Assembly: GCF_008123425.1 (NCBI RefSeq)
Contig: NZ_VSSS01000026.1
Location: forward strand, 123,730 to 187,729
Length of the DNA: 64,000 nucleotides
Source of the DNA: Bradyrhizobium rifense
GTDB lineage: Bacteria; Pseudomonadota; Alphaproteobacteria; Rhizobiales; Xanthobacteraceae
Direction of reading: 5' to 3'
Shown in pieces: positions 1 through 10,083 of the stretch. Positions within the stretch are counted from its first letter, which is position 1; every line of letters begins with the position of its first letter. Below the pieces are notes generated by a model. It did not search any database. It saw only the letters and a list, made by a program, of their open reading frames with translations, and had not been told where the DNA came from. A program made the position numbers and the translations under genes.

Positions 1-1
1 G

Positions 2-934
2 CCGCAGCACGCCTATACCAGGCGCCTGGTTGCGGCGTCGCCGACCGCGACCTCCCGGATAGAGGATCTCGTGACGGAAGAGGAGCGGGAGGCTTACGCG
101 GCGGTCGTGAGCAAGCCAAGGACGGAGGTCGCGCATGGCACCCCGCCGCTTCTTGAGGTACGCAAACTCGCCAAACGCTTCGATCAAGGTTCGGCGGCGG
201 TTGCCGACTTCTCCATGACCATGGCCGGCGGCGAGAGCGTCGGGCTGGTCGGCGAATCCGGCTCCGGCAAGAGCACGACGTCGCGGATGATCTGTCGCCT
301 GATCGATCCGAGCGAAGGCGACATTGTGTTCGATGGCCAGTCGATCGGCCACATCGCGTCGCGCGACTTCCACGGCTCTCCCTTCCGCAAAGATATCCAG
401 ATGGTCTTCCAGGACCCGAACGAAAGCCTTAACCCGCGCTACTCTGCCTTTGACTGCATCGCGCATCCCCTGATGCGGCTCGACGGCATGCGTGCGGGCG
501 ATGCGCTGCGCAAGCGGGTGGAAGAGTGCGCGCAACGGGTCGGGTTGCCGCTGGATCTGCTGCCGCGCTTCCCGCATCAGCTCTCGGGCGGCCAGAAGGC
601 CCGCGTTGGCATCGCCCGCGCCATTGCCTGCCGGCCGCGGCTGCTGGTGCTGGACGAGCCGACTGCAGCGCTCGACGTCTCCGTGCAGGCGGTGGTGCTG
701 CAATTGCTCGACCGTTTGCGGCGCGAGAACGACATCGCGCTGTTGTTCGTCAGTCACGATCTCAACGTGGTGCGCATGTTGTGCGACCGCACCATCGTGC
801 TGCGAAACGGCGGCATCGTGGAGCAGGGCGAAAGCCGGGCCTTGTTCGATAACCCGAAGACCGACTACACCCGCAAGCTGGTCGAGGCGATCCCGCATAT
901 TCAGACCGGGCCGGTGCTGGCGGTCGCTCTTTGA
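2..934 (+). CDS. Fused double-ATPase ABC transporter protein, C-terminal part (5' truncated by window edge)
   Basis: ATPase of a peptide/nickel-type (Dpp/Opp) ABC importer; it would energise uptake at the inner face of the membrane. The frame is open from base 2: about 23 residues before the GTG at 71 read as the typical tail of a first ATPase domain (HAYTRRLV), followed by a linker and a complete second ATPase. That second domain has Walker A GESGSGKST, signature SGGQKARVGIARA, Walker B LLVLDEP and the H-loop SHDLN. It is therefore most likely the second half of a two-ATPase fusion like the one at 13409-15016, not a single-domain protein starting at 71. The matching permeases must lie left of the window. 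A separate peptide-type operon with its own ATPases follows. Confidence 0.88.
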   Translation, partial: PQHAYTRRLVAASPTATSRIEDLVTEEEREAYAAVVSKPRTEVAHGTPPLLEVRKLAKRFDQGSAAVADFSMTMAGGESVGLVGESGSGKSTTSRMICRLIDPSEGDIVFDGQSIGHIASRDFHGSPFRKDIQMVFQDPNESLNPRYSAFDCIAHPLMRLDGMRAGDALRKRVEECAQRVGLPLDLLPRFPHQLSGGQKARVGIARAIACRPRLLVLDEPTAALDVSVQAVVLQLLDRLRRENDIALLFVSHDLNVVRMLCDRTIVLRNGGIVEQGESRALFDNPKTDYTRKLVEAIPHIQTGPVLAVAL

Positions 935-1075
935 CATCTGGACTAGCCAGAAAGTCGATGAGAACCCGCTGGCGGACACGCGGTTACTGGCATACCATTT
1001 GCACGCTAATGGGCTCGGTTTCATTTACCGTTGGCCAATGAACGGCCGGTATCAGGGCATTACTGGGAGGATTTC

Positions 1076-2680
1076 ATGGATCGCAGGACCGTATTGAAGG
1101 GACTTGCTGGCGCGGGCGGTCTGGCATTGTCGGGTGGCCTCTCGGCGCCTGCGATCGCGCAAGGCGCCTCGGCCCGGACCCTGCGCTTCGTGCCGCAGGC
1201 CAATCTCGCCAATTTCGATCCGATCTGGGGCACGCAATATGTCGTGCGCAATGCGGCCGCGATGGTCTGGGACACGCTCTATGGCATCGATTCCTCGTTC
1301 CAGCCGCAGCGGCAGATGGTCGAGTCCGAGGAAGTGACCGACGATGGCACGACCTGGACGTTCAAGCTGCGATCGGGGCTCAAATTCCACGACGGCGAGC
1401 CGGTGCTGAGCAAGGACGTCGTTGCGAGCCTCAATCGCTGGGCGGTGCGCGATCCGATGGGCCTGATGATCAAGGCGAACCAGCAGGAGCTCACGGCCGT
1501 CGACGACCGCACCTTCAAATGGGTGCTGAAGCAGCCGTTCCCGAAGCTGCTCTTCGCGCTCGGCAAGAACAACGCGCCGGTTGCCTTCATCATGCCGGAG
1601 CGCATTGCGCAGACCGACCCGTTCAAGCAAATCTCGGATTATATCGGTTCCGGTCCGCTGAAGTTCGCCAAGGGCGAGTGGGTCCCCGGCGCGAAAGCCG
1701 TGTTCGAGAAATTCGCGGACTACGTGCCGCGGCAGGAGAAGCCATCCTGGCTGGCCGGCGGCAAGCAGGTGATGGTCGATCGCGTCGAGTGGGTGATCAT
1801 GCCGGATCCGGCAACCGCGGCGGCCGCGTTGCAGAATGGCGAGATCGACTGGTGGGAGAACCCGATCGCCGATCTCGTCCCGGTTCTGAAGAAGAACAAG
1901 AACATCAGCGTCGATATCGGCGATCCCCTCGGCAATATCGGCTCGTTCCGCATGAATTTCCTGTATCCGCCATTCAACGACGTCAAGGCGCGGCGCGCGG
2001 TGATGATGGCGCTCAGCCAGGAAGACTACATGCGCGCAATCGTCGGCGACGACAATTCGCTTTGGAAGTCGCTGCCCAGCTTCTTCACGCCGGATACGCC
2101 GCTGTACACCGAAGTGGGTGGCGATATCCTGAAGGGTAAGCGCGATCTCGATGCCGCCAAGAAACTGCTCGCCGAGAGCGGCTATTCCGGCCAGCCGGTG
2201 ACCTGCCTCGTCGCGCAGGACCAGCCGATCACCAAGGCAATGGGCGACGTGACTGCGGATCTTCTGAAGAAGCTTGGCATGAACGTCGACTTCGTGGCGA
2301 CCGATTGGGGCACGGTCGGCGCGCGTCGTGCGGTGAAGGCGCCGCCGGGACAAGGCGGCTGGAACATGTTCCACACCTGGCACGCGGGCGCGGATTGCGT
2401 CAATCCTGCGCCCTACACGGCCATTCGCGCCACCGGCGACAAGGCGTGGTTCGGCTGGCCCACCAGTCCGGCCACCGAAAAGGAGGTCACCTCGTGGTTC
2501 GAAGCTAAGAACATTGACGAGGAGAAGGCCGCCATCGGTCGTCTCAACACGGCGGCGATGGATGACGTCGTCTACGCTCCGACCGGCTTCTTCCTGGGCT
2601 ACACCGCGTGGCGCAAGAACGTATCCGGTGTTGCCAAGGGACCTGTGCCCTTGTTCTGGGGCGTATCGAAGTCCGCATGA
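1076..2680 (+). CDS. Peptide-type ABC transporter substrate-binding protein (SBP family 5)
   Basis: Periplasmic binding protein of the DppA/OppA type, first gene of a five-gene ABC operon (1076-6545). I chose the ATG at 1076 because GGGAGG sits just upstream and because the N-terminus then reads MDRRTVLKGLAGAGG, a twin-arginine signal (RRTVLKG) with a hydrophobic stretch and an APAIAQ-like cleavage site. An in-frame start at 1031 would bury the signal. The mature part shows the family 5 features LRFVPQANLANFDP, a KFHDGEPVLSKDV segment and FNDVKARRAVMMALSQ. Length, about 534 residues, is normal. The ligand cannot be read from the sequence; family 5 members bind peptides, opines, glutathione or nickel. 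Confidence 0.93.
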   Translation: MDRRTVLKGLAGAGGLALSGGLSAPAIAQGASARTLRFVPQANLANFDPIWGTQYVVRNAAAMVWDTLYGIDSSFQPQRQMVESEEVTDDGTTWTFKLRSGLKFHDGEPVLSKDVVASLNRWAVRDPMGLMIKANQQELTAVDDRTFKWVLKQPFPKLLFALGKNNAPVAFIMPERIAQTDPFKQISDYIGSGPLKFAKGEWVPGAKAVFEKFADYVPRQEKPSWLAGGKQVMVDRVEWVIMPDPATAAAALQNGEIDWWENPIADLVPVLKKNKNISVDIGDPLGNIGSFRMNFLYPPFNDVKARRAVMMALSQEDYMRAIVGDDNSLWKSLPSFFTPDTPLYTEVGGDILKGKRDLDAAKKLLAESGYSGQPVTCLVAQDQPITKAMGDVTADLLKKLGMNVDFVATDWGTVGARRAVKAPPGQGGWNMFHTWHAGADCVNPAPYTAIRATGDKAWFGWPTSPATEKEVTSWFEAKNIDEEKAAIGRLNTAAMDDVVYAPTGFFLGYTAWRKNVSGVAKGPVPLFWGVSKSA

Positions 2681-2697
2681 TCCTGCACTGAGGCCAG

Positions 2698-3639
2698 ATG
2701 CTCCCCTATATCCTCCGGCGCATCGTCTCCACCTTGCCGGTGATGGCGATTGTTGCACTGTTCGTGTTCAGCCTGCTCTACATCGCGCCGGGTGATCCCG
2801 CCGTGGTGATTGCGGGCGACCAGGCAAGCCCGGAGGATGTAGAGCGTATCCGCCAGAGCCTCGGCCTCGATCGGCCCTTCCTGATTCAGTTCGGAAGCTG
2901 GGTCTGGCGCATCCTGCACGGCGATCTCGGCACCTCGATCTTCACCAACCTTCCGGTCTCCACGATGATCGGGCAGCGCCTCGGTCCGACGCTGTCGCTG
3001 ATGTGTGTCACGCTTCTGCTCACGATCGCCGTCGCGGTGCCGTTGGGGGTGGTCGCGGCTTGGAAGGCGGGAAGCTTCATCGATCGCGCCATCATGGCGT
3101 TCGCCGTGTTTGGATTCTCGCTGCCGGTCTTCGTTGTCGGCTATGTCCTTGCATACGTCTTCGCGCTGGAGCTCGAATGGCTTCCGGTGCAGGGCTACAC
3201 GCCGCTCACGGAGGGTTTTTGGCCGTGGCTGCAAAACCTGATCCTGCCGGCGATCGCGCTCGGCTGTGTCTACATCGCGCTGGTCGCGCGCATCACCCGC
3301 GCCACCATGCTCGAGGTCTTGCAGCAGGACTATATCCGCACCGCGCGCGCCAAGGGGATGGGGCAGGGCGGCATCCTGTTCATCCACGCCTTGAAGAACG
3401 CGGCAGTGCCGATCGTGACCGTGATCGGGATCGGCATCGCGCTGCTGATCGGCGGCGCGGTCGTGACGGAAAGCGTGTTCGCGATCCCCGGCCTCGGCCG
3501 TCTCACGATCGATGCGATCCTGCGCCGCGACTATCCGGTTATTCAGGGCATCGTGCTGCTGTTCAGCTTCGTCTACGTCCTCGTCAATCTGATGATCGAC
3601 GTCACCTACACGCTCGTTGACCCGAGGATCCGCTATTGA
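2698..3639 (+). CDS. Peptide-type ABC transporter permease (DppB-like)
   Basis: Inner-membrane permease of the BPD_transp_1 family, 313 residues. The N-terminus MLPYILRRIVSTLPVMAIVALFVFSLLYIAPGDPA is the usual DppB opening: an amphipathic start, TM1, then the GDPA motif. The ATPase-coupling EAA loop is visible as RTARAKGMGQGGILFIHALKN, followed by the GGAVVTESVFAIPGLG segment. It starts 18 bp after the binding-protein gene and its stop overlaps the TTG start of the next permease, so the two permeases should be translated together as a heterodimer. Confidence 0.94.
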   Translation: MLPYILRRIVSTLPVMAIVALFVFSLLYIAPGDPAVVIAGDQASPEDVERIRQSLGLDRPFLIQFGSWVWRILHGDLGTSIFTNLPVSTMIGQRLGPTLSLMCVTLLLTIAVAVPLGVVAAWKAGSFIDRAIMAFAVFGFSLPVFVVGYVLAYVFALELEWLPVQGYTPLTEGFWPWLQNLILPAIALGCVYIALVARITRATMLEVLQQDYIRTARAKGMGQGGILFIHALKNAAVPIVTVIGIGIALLIGGAVVTESVFAIPGLGRLTIDAILRRDYPVIQGIVLLFSFVYVLVNLMIDVTYTLVDPRIRY

Positions 3640-4559
3640 CCGATACGACCGTCAGCCCGCTCGCGCTGCCTCCGGGTCTCGTCCTCGCGCCTCAATTGCC
3701 CGAGATTCTTCGGCCCGTTGTGATCCGGCGTGGCATCATCGGCTTTTTGCGCGGCCATCCGACGGTCGCGATCGGCGGCGCGCTGCTGTTGACACTCGTT
3801 CTGATTGCGATCTTCGCACCGTATCTCTGGACAGTCGATCCGACCGCGCTCGCGCCCGCCAAGCGCACCCGCGCGCCGTCGGCCGCTTTCTGGTTTGGCT
3901 CCGACGTGCTTGGCCGCGACATCTATTCGCGCGTGCTCTTTGGTGCACGGGTTTCGCTCACGGTCGGACTATCCGTTGCGATCTTTGCCTCCGCCGTCGG
4001 GCTTGCCATTGGCATCGTCTCCGGTTTCATTCGCTGGGCCGATGGCATCCTGATGCGCTTCATGGACGGGTTGATGTCGATCCCGCCGATCCTGCTGGCG
4101 ATCGCGCTGATGGCCCTGACGCGCGGCAGCGTCGGCAACGTCATTCTGGCGATCACCATCGCCGAGATCCCGCGCGTCTCGCGCCTCGTCCGCAGCGTCG
4201 TGCTGTCGCTGCGCGAGCAGCCCTATGTCGATGCGGCGGTGGCCTGCGGCACACGCACGCCGATGATCATCCTGCGCCATATCCTGCCCAACACGCTCGC
4301 GCCGATGCTGGTCCAGGCGACCTACATCTGCGCCAGTGCCATGATCACGGAGGCGATCCTGTCCTTTATCGGCGCCGGGACGCCGCCGACCATTCCGTCC
4401 TGGGGCAACATCATGGCCGAAGGCCGCGCCCTGTGGCAGGTCAAGCCTTACATCGTGTTTTTCCCGGCGGCGTTCCTGTCCGTCACCGTGCTCGCCGTCA
4501 ACCTGCTCGGTGATGGTCTTCGTGATGCGCTTGATCCGCGCATGGCCAAGAGCCTCTGA
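3636..4559 (+). CDS. Peptide-type ABC transporter permease (DppC-like)
   Basis: Second inner-membrane permease, 307 residues. It has the N-terminal extension, a TM at about 45-65 (VAIGGALLLTLVLIAIFAP), the FGSDVLGRDIYSRVLFGARVS motif typical of DppC, and an EAA loop (VDAAVACGTRTPMIILRHILPN). The start is TTG at 3636, inside the stop codon of the preceding permease (ATTGA overlap). No ATG in this frame lies near enough to replace it. It pairs with the upstream permease. Confidence 0.92.
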   Translation: MTDTTVSPLALPPGLVLAPQLPEILRPVVIRRGIIGFLRGHPTVAIGGALLLTLVLIAIFAPYLWTVDPTALAPAKRTRAPSAAFWFGSDVLGRDIYSRVLFGARVSLTVGLSVAIFASAVGLAIGIVSGFIRWADGILMRFMDGLMSIPPILLAIALMALTRGSVGNVILAITIAEIPRVSRLVRSVVLSLREQPYVDAAVACGTRTPMIILRHILPNTLAPMLVQATYICASAMITEAILSFIGAGTPPTIPSWGNIMAEGRALWQVKPYIVFFPAAFLSVTVLAVNLLGDGLRDALDPRMAKSL

Positions 4560-4578
4560 TGCTGCGGAGCTGATCGCG

Positions 4579-5564
<986 letters not shown>

Positions 5565-5568
<4 letters not shown>

Positions 5569-6545
5569 GTCCTCCGCTGCTCCAGGTCAACGACCTCAAG
5601 AAGCACTTTCCGGTCAATAGGGGTCTCTTCGGCCGCAAGTCCGAATGGGTCTATGCGGTCGACGGCGTGTCCTTCGAGATTGCACGCGGCGAGACACTGT
5701 CGCTGGTCGGCGAGTCCGGCTGCGGCAAGTCGACGGTCGGCCGCGCCATCCTGCGGCTGTTCGATGTGACGTCCGGGCAGGTGATCCTCGACGGCCAGCG
5801 CATCGACGACGCGCATCCGAGCACGATGCGCCAGCTGCGGCAACGCATGCAGGTGGTGTTCCAGGATCCGTTTTCGAGCCTCAATCCCCGCATGCGCGTG
5901 CGCGACATCCTGGCCGAGCCGATCCGCAATTTCGGCCTCGCCAAATCTGCAGCCGATCTCGAGACGCGCGTGACGGCGCTGATGGACACGGTGCGTCTCC
6001 CGCGGGAGGCGCTCAACCGCAGGCCGCACGAATTCTCCGGCGGCCAGCGTCAGCGCATCGGCATTGCACGGGCGCTCGCAGCGGAACCCGAACTGATCGT
6101 CTGCGACGAGGCGGTCTCTGCGCTCGACGTCTCGGTCAAGGCGCAAATCGTCAATTTGTTGCAGGATCTTCAGCGCGAGTTTGGCCTAGCGCTGCTGTTC
6201 ATCAGCCATGATCTTGCCATCGTCGAGCATATGACCCATCGCGTCGCGGTCATGTATCTCGGCAAGATCGTCGAGGTGGCGCCGCGCCGGGAGATCTTTG
6301 CTGCGCCAAGACACCCCTACACCAAAGCGCTGCTTTCGGCGGTCCCGTTGCCGGAGCCCGGTGCGCAGCGCAATCCCATCATCCTCGGCGGCGACGTGCC
6401 GAGTCCGATCAATCCGCCGAGCGGATGCCGCTTCCACACCCGCTGCCCCTACGTGTTCGATCGTTGCCGGACGGAAGAGCCGCAGCTTCGTTCGGCCGAG
6501 GGCGAGCAATGGGTGGCCTGCCACCTCGATGCGCTGCCGGCGTGA
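5565..6545 (+). CDS. Peptide-type ABC transporter ATP-binding protein (DppF-like)
   Basis: Second ATPase of the operon, 326 residues. It starts at the ATG overlapping the previous stop (ATGA). Motifs: Walker A GESGCGKSTVGRA, Q-loop FQDPFSSLNPRMRV, signature SGGQRQRIGIARALA, Walker B LIVCDEAVSALD, H-loop SHDLA. The N-terminal insert NRGLFGRKSEWVYAVDGV and the C-terminal cysteines (GCRFHTRCPYVFDRC, WVACH) are typical of DppF/OppF. It forms the ATPase pair with the preceding gene. Its stop lies 7 bp from the stop of the convergent aminotransferase gene. Confidence 0.94.
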
Positions 6546-6552
6546 TAAATAA

Positions 6553-7893
6553 CTAGCCGATGCTGCCCAGCGCCCGGCGGATGGCGACAAAGATGTCGCC
6601 GATCTGCTCCTCGGTGATGATCAGCGGCGGTGAGATCAACAGCGTGTCGCCGCTGCCACGGATCAGGATGCCATCCTCGTAGCAGCGGCCGGCGCATTCG
6701 GCGCCGCGTGCACCCGGTGCGCCCTCGCGTGGCTTCAGGTCGATCGCGGCCAGCAATCCGATGTTGCGGATATCGATGACGTGGGGCAGGTCGCGCAAGC
6801 CATGCGCATGGGTTTCCCACACCGGCGCGAGGCGGTGTGCGCGCTCGAACAGGCCGAGGTCCTGGTACACGTCGAGTGCGGCAAGGCCGGCCGCGCAGGC
6901 GAGCGGGTGGGCCGAATAAGTATAGCCGTGGAACAGCTCGATGGTGTTCTCCGGCCCCTGCATCAGCGCGTCATAGACCTTGCCGCTGGCGATGACGCCG
7001 CCCATTGGCACCGCGGCGTTGGTCATGGCCTTGGCACAGGTGATGAGATCAGGCGTCACGCCGAACGCATTGGCACCGAAGGCTGCGCCCAGGCGGCCGA
7101 ACCCGGTGATCACCTCATCGAAGATCAGCAAAATGCCGTGTTGGTCGCAGATCTGGCGTAGCCGTTCGAGATAGCCGACGGGCGGCGGCAGCACGCCACC
7201 GGATCCGGTCACGGGCTCGACGATGACAGCGGCAACGGTACTGGGATCATGGAGCTGCAGCAGCTTTGCGAGCTCGTCGGCAAAATGCGCGCCCCATTGC
7301 GGCTGTCCACGGGAGAACGCCGCGTGCTCGGGATCATGCGTATGCGGGAGGTGGTCGACCTCCGGCAGCAGCGGACCGAAATCCCGGCGATGGCGGACGA
7401 TGCCGCTGACCGAGAGGCCGCCCCAGCCCATGCCATGATAGGCCTTGGCGCGTGAGATGAAGCGAATGCGGCTGGCCTCGCCGCGGGCGCGGTGATAGCC
7501 GCGCGCGATCTTCAGCGCGGTGTCGACCGATTCCGAACCTGAGTTGGTGAAGAAGACATGGTCGAGCCCTGCGGGCGCAATCTCGGTGATGCGCCGCGCG
7601 AGCTCGAAGGCCGCCGGATGGCTCATCTGGAACGAGGAGACGAAATCGAGTTTTGCGGCTTGTGCCTGGATAGCCTCGACGATCCGTCGCTGGCCGTGGC
7701 CCGCGTTCACGCACCACAGCCCGGCCATTCCGTCGAGAATCCGTCGACCGTCATCGGTGAGGTAATGCATGCCTTCAGCGCCGACGAAGATGCGCGGCTT
7801 GGATTTGAATTGCCGGTTCGGCGTCATCGGCAGCCAGAACGGCTCCATGGCCTCGCGGGTGAGGGGGCTGTTGGAGGAAGTGAGCGCACTCAT
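6553..7893 (-). CDS. Class III PLP-dependent aminotransferase (omega-amino acid:pyruvate type)
   Basis: 446-residue fold-type I aminotransferase. It would transfer an amino group from an omega-amino acid or amine to pyruvate or another keto acid, using PLP in the cytosol. Family marks are GMAGLWCVNAGHG near the N-terminus, FFTNSGSESVDTALK (phosphate binding), AYHGMGWGG, the IVEPVTGSGGVLPPP segment, LIFDEVITGFGRLG (Asp that contacts the PLP ring nitrogen) and CAKAMTNAAVPMGGV with the Schiff-base Lys. The closest known type is beta-alanine:pyruvate aminotransferase. It lies between two peptide-type ABC operons and next to a GntR regulator reading the same way, which suggests use of an amine released from an imported substrate. 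The true substrate is not visible. Confidence 0.93.
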   Translation of the reverse strand: MSALTSSNSPLTREAMEPFWLPMTPNRQFKSKPRIFVGAEGMHYLTDDGRRILDGMAGLWCVNAGHGQRRIVEAIQAQAAKLDFVSSFQMSHPAAFELARRITEIAPAGLDHVFFTNSGSESVDTALKIARGYHRARGEASRIRFISRAKAYHGMGWGGLSVSGIVRHRRDFGPLLPEVDHLPHTHDPEHAAFSRGQPQWGAHFADELAKLLQLHDPSTVAAVIVEPVTGSGGVLPPPVGYLERLRQICDQHGILLIFDEVITGFGRLGAAFGANAFGVTPDLITCAKAMTNAAVPMGGVIASGKVYDALMQGPENTIELFHGYTYSAHPLACAAGLAALDVYQDLGLFERAHRLAPVWETHAHGLRDLPHVIDIRNIGLLAAIDLKPREGAPGARGAECAGRCYEDGILIRGSGDTLLISPPLIITEEQIGDIFVAIRRALGSIG

Positions 7894-7918
7894 TGGGTAT
7901 GACTACTTTTGCACGTGA

Positions 7919-8866
7919 TCAGGTGACTTTGGATGGAACGTTGGAATTGGCCGGACCGCGCTTGAGCTGAGCAGCGCGCTCCAGATGTCGGCGCAACAGC
8001 GCGGCCGCGGCCTCGTTCTGGCCGGCTTCGAGCTGATCGAGAATGGCGAGATGCTCGCGGCAGTTCACGATCACGCGCTCATGGCCGAAGGCCCAGTCAT
8101 AGTTGCCGAAGCGGCGCAGCCGGTTCTGTTGCTGAACGGCGACCAGCAGATAGCGGTTGCCCGATGCGGCCGCGAGGCCCTCGTGGAAAGCCGCGTTCAT
8201 CTCGTAGAGCGCAATGCTGAGAGTGTCGCTCCACCGCATCGCCAGCATCTCCTGATGACGGCGGCGCATCTCGGCGGCCCATGCCCGATCGAGCCGGAAA
8301 CCCGGCTCGAGCAGGCCGGCGGGCTCGATCAGAAGGCGGTAGCGATAGCTTTCGTCGCGCGCCTGCGTATCGCCGAGCGTCGGCTGGAAGCGCCAGCCAT
8401 GGCCGGGCTTGCGCTGGACGGCTGCGACCTCGGCAAGCTTGGTGAGCACGCGCTGTACCATCGGCCGCGTTGCATCGTAGCGTTGCATCAGATCGCGCTC
8501 GGACACCTCGTCGGGCAGCCGCTTGGCGCGGCGATCGCGCGCAATCGCGAGGAACAGCCGGTCGGTCTCGTCGGGGCTCGGCTTCGGCGGCGCCTTGTGC
8601 GGAGCAGGGGTCGTGTCGGCGACGAAATAACCACGGCTCTCGCCTGCGTGCACCAGCTTGCGCCGCGCCAACAGCTTCAGTGCCGCGCGCACCGGCGTGC
8701 GGGAGACCTGGAGGCGCTCGGCCAGCGCGACTTCGGCAAGACGGGTTCCCGGCGCAAGTCCCTCGCTTCGGATCAGGTCGATGATCCCTGCGGACAATTC
8801 GCGCTGAAGCCGGCTCGGGGGCGTCTTTTCCAACGCAGATTTCGTGGTTGAAGATTTTTGTTTCAT
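7919..8866 (-). CDS. GntR-family transcriptional regulator (FCD-like)
   Basis: 315-residue DNA-binding regulator. The winged helix-turn-helix occupies about residues 20-85 (LQRELSAGIIDLIRSEGLAPGTRLAEVALAERLQVSRTPVRAALK, then the wing GYFVAD). The C-terminal half is alpha-helical with an FCD-type ligand domain. A helical region at about 110-160 (DLMQRYDATRPMVQRVLTKL) looks like a second HTH-like segment, which is unusual. It is upstream of and co-oriented with the aminotransferase (26 bp gap) and diverges from the C45 hydrolase gene. It probably controls both and perhaps the flanking transporters (inference from position). Confidence 0.88.
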   Translation of the reverse strand: MKQKSSTTKSALEKTPPSRLQRELSAGIIDLIRSEGLAPGTRLAEVALAERLQVSRTPVRAALKLLARRKLVHAGESRGYFVADTTPAPHKAPPKPSPDETDRLFLAIARDRRAKRLPDEVSERDLMQRYDATRPMVQRVLTKLAEVAAVQRKPGHGWRFQPTLGDTQARDESYRYRLLIEPAGLLEPGFRLDRAWAAEMRRRHQEMLAMRWSDTLSIALYEMNAAFHEGLAAASGNRYLLVAVQQQNRLRRFGNYDWAFGHERVIVNCREHLAILDQLEAGQNEAAAALLRRHLERAAQLKRGPANSNVPSKVT

Positions 8867-8919
8867 GTCATCACAAAGTACATTAAGCTTCCTGCAAAAG
8901 CAAAAGGAACTTGGCGTCC

Positions 8920-10083
8920 ATGGTCGAACCCTTTCCCCTGATCGAGATCTCCGGTCCGCCGCGCGAGCGCGGGCGCCAATACGGGCAGAAGGCGGTGGCC
9001 CGCATCAAGAAGGGGACATCGCACTACTTCACGCAACTGAAGGAGTTGTCGCTCGATGCGAAGGGCGTGGCCGCGCTGGTGCGGGATTATCTCCCCGTCA
9101 TCGAAGCGTTTGAGCCGAACTATATCGAGGAGATGCGCGGCATCGCCGAGGGCGCCGATGTTCCGTTCGAGGATATCGTCCTGCTCAATGCCCGCACCGA
9201 GATCATCAAGCTTGCGAACCCGGCGATCCGCGCGCGCTTGAAGACGCCGGAAGATCCGGACGGCTGCACCGGCGTCGTCGTGATGCCGCAGGCGACTGCC
9301 AGCGGTCGCCTGATCCATGCCCAGAACTGGGACTGGAAGCGCGAATGCGCGGAGACGGCGGTGGTGCTGAAGGTGCGGCGCGACGACGGGCCGGATCTCA
9401 TGACCTTCACCGAGGCCGGCGCGCTCGGCCGCTGCGGCTTCAACGCCGTCGGCATTGCGATCACCGCAAACTATCTCCAAAGTGACCGCGACTACCGCCA
9501 GGCCGGCGTGCCGCTGGCGCTGATCCGCCGCAAGGTTCTGGAGAACGAGCACCTCGCGCTTGCGATGCGCGCCGTCTATAGCACCAGGAAATCCGCGGCG
9601 AACAACATGATCGTCAGCCACCGCGAAGGCGTTGCGATCGACTTCGAGTGCGCGCCCGACGAGACGTTCCAGGTTCATCCGCAGAACAACGGCCTCCTGG
9701 TCCACGCCAATCACTTCGTGAGCCCGGTCGCGCTCGGCAAATTGAAGGACACCGGCATCGCCGAGACGCCCGACAGCCTCTACCGCGACATCCGCGTTCG
9801 CGATCTGCTCCAGCCCCATATCGGCCGCATCACGTTCGATACCGTCAAGGATGCCCTGTTCGACGAGTTCGCCTATCCCTGGTCGGTCTGCCGCCCGCCG
9901 CGGCGCAATCTCAGCAACAATCTCAGTGCCACCGTGGCGATGATCCTGATGGAGCCGGCGAGTGGTCTGATGCAGGCAGCACCGCTGCCGTCGCTCAATC
10001 GCGAGTTCACCGAGTACCGGCTCGAGATCGATGAGATCGGGCGGGCCGCGTTCGAGCGATCGGCTGCGGCGGGGGCAGCGTGA
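8920..10083 (+). CDS. C45-family autoproteolytic acyltransferase/hydrolase (Ntn fold)
   Basis: About 387 residues from the ATG at 8920 (MVEPFPLIEI); a TTG 9 bp upstream is an alternative. The family includes fungal acyl-CoA:6-aminopenicillanic acid acyltransferase and bacterial N-acyl amidases; these are Ntn hydrolases that cleave themselves before a Cys, which becomes the N-terminal nucleophile. Here that residue is Cys116 in DGCTGVVV, followed by the typical HAQNWDW. The N-terminal PRERGRQYGQ and the EMRGIAEGADVPFEDIVLLN segment also match. There is no signal peptide, so it is cytosolic. It overlaps by TGATG a peptide-type ABC operon, suggesting it acts on the imported N-acyl compound (inference). 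Confidence 0.85.
   Translation: MVEPFPLIEISGPPRERGRQYGQKAVARIKKGTSHYFTQLKELSLDAKGVAALVRDYLPVIEAFEPNYIEEMRGIAEGADVPFEDIVLLNARTEIIKLANPAIRARLKTPEDPDGCTGVVVMPQATASGRLIHAQNWDWKRECAETAVVLKVRRDDGPDLMTFTEAGALGRCGFNAVGIAITANYLQSDRDYRQAGVPLALIRRKVLENEHLALAMRAVYSTRKSAANNMIVSHREGVAIDFECAPDETFQVHPQNNGLLVHANHFVSPVALGKLKDTGIAETPDSLYRDIRVRDLLQPHIGRITFDTVKDALFDEFAYPWSVCRPPRRNLSNNLSATVAMILMEPASGLMQAAPLPSLNREFTEYRLEIDEIGRAAFERSAAAGAA

Noticed and set aside
1052..2758. A 568-codon minus-strand frame opposite the first substrate-binding protein
   Set aside because: The plus strand encodes a complete SBP family 5 protein with signal peptide. The antisense product has no recognisable feature.
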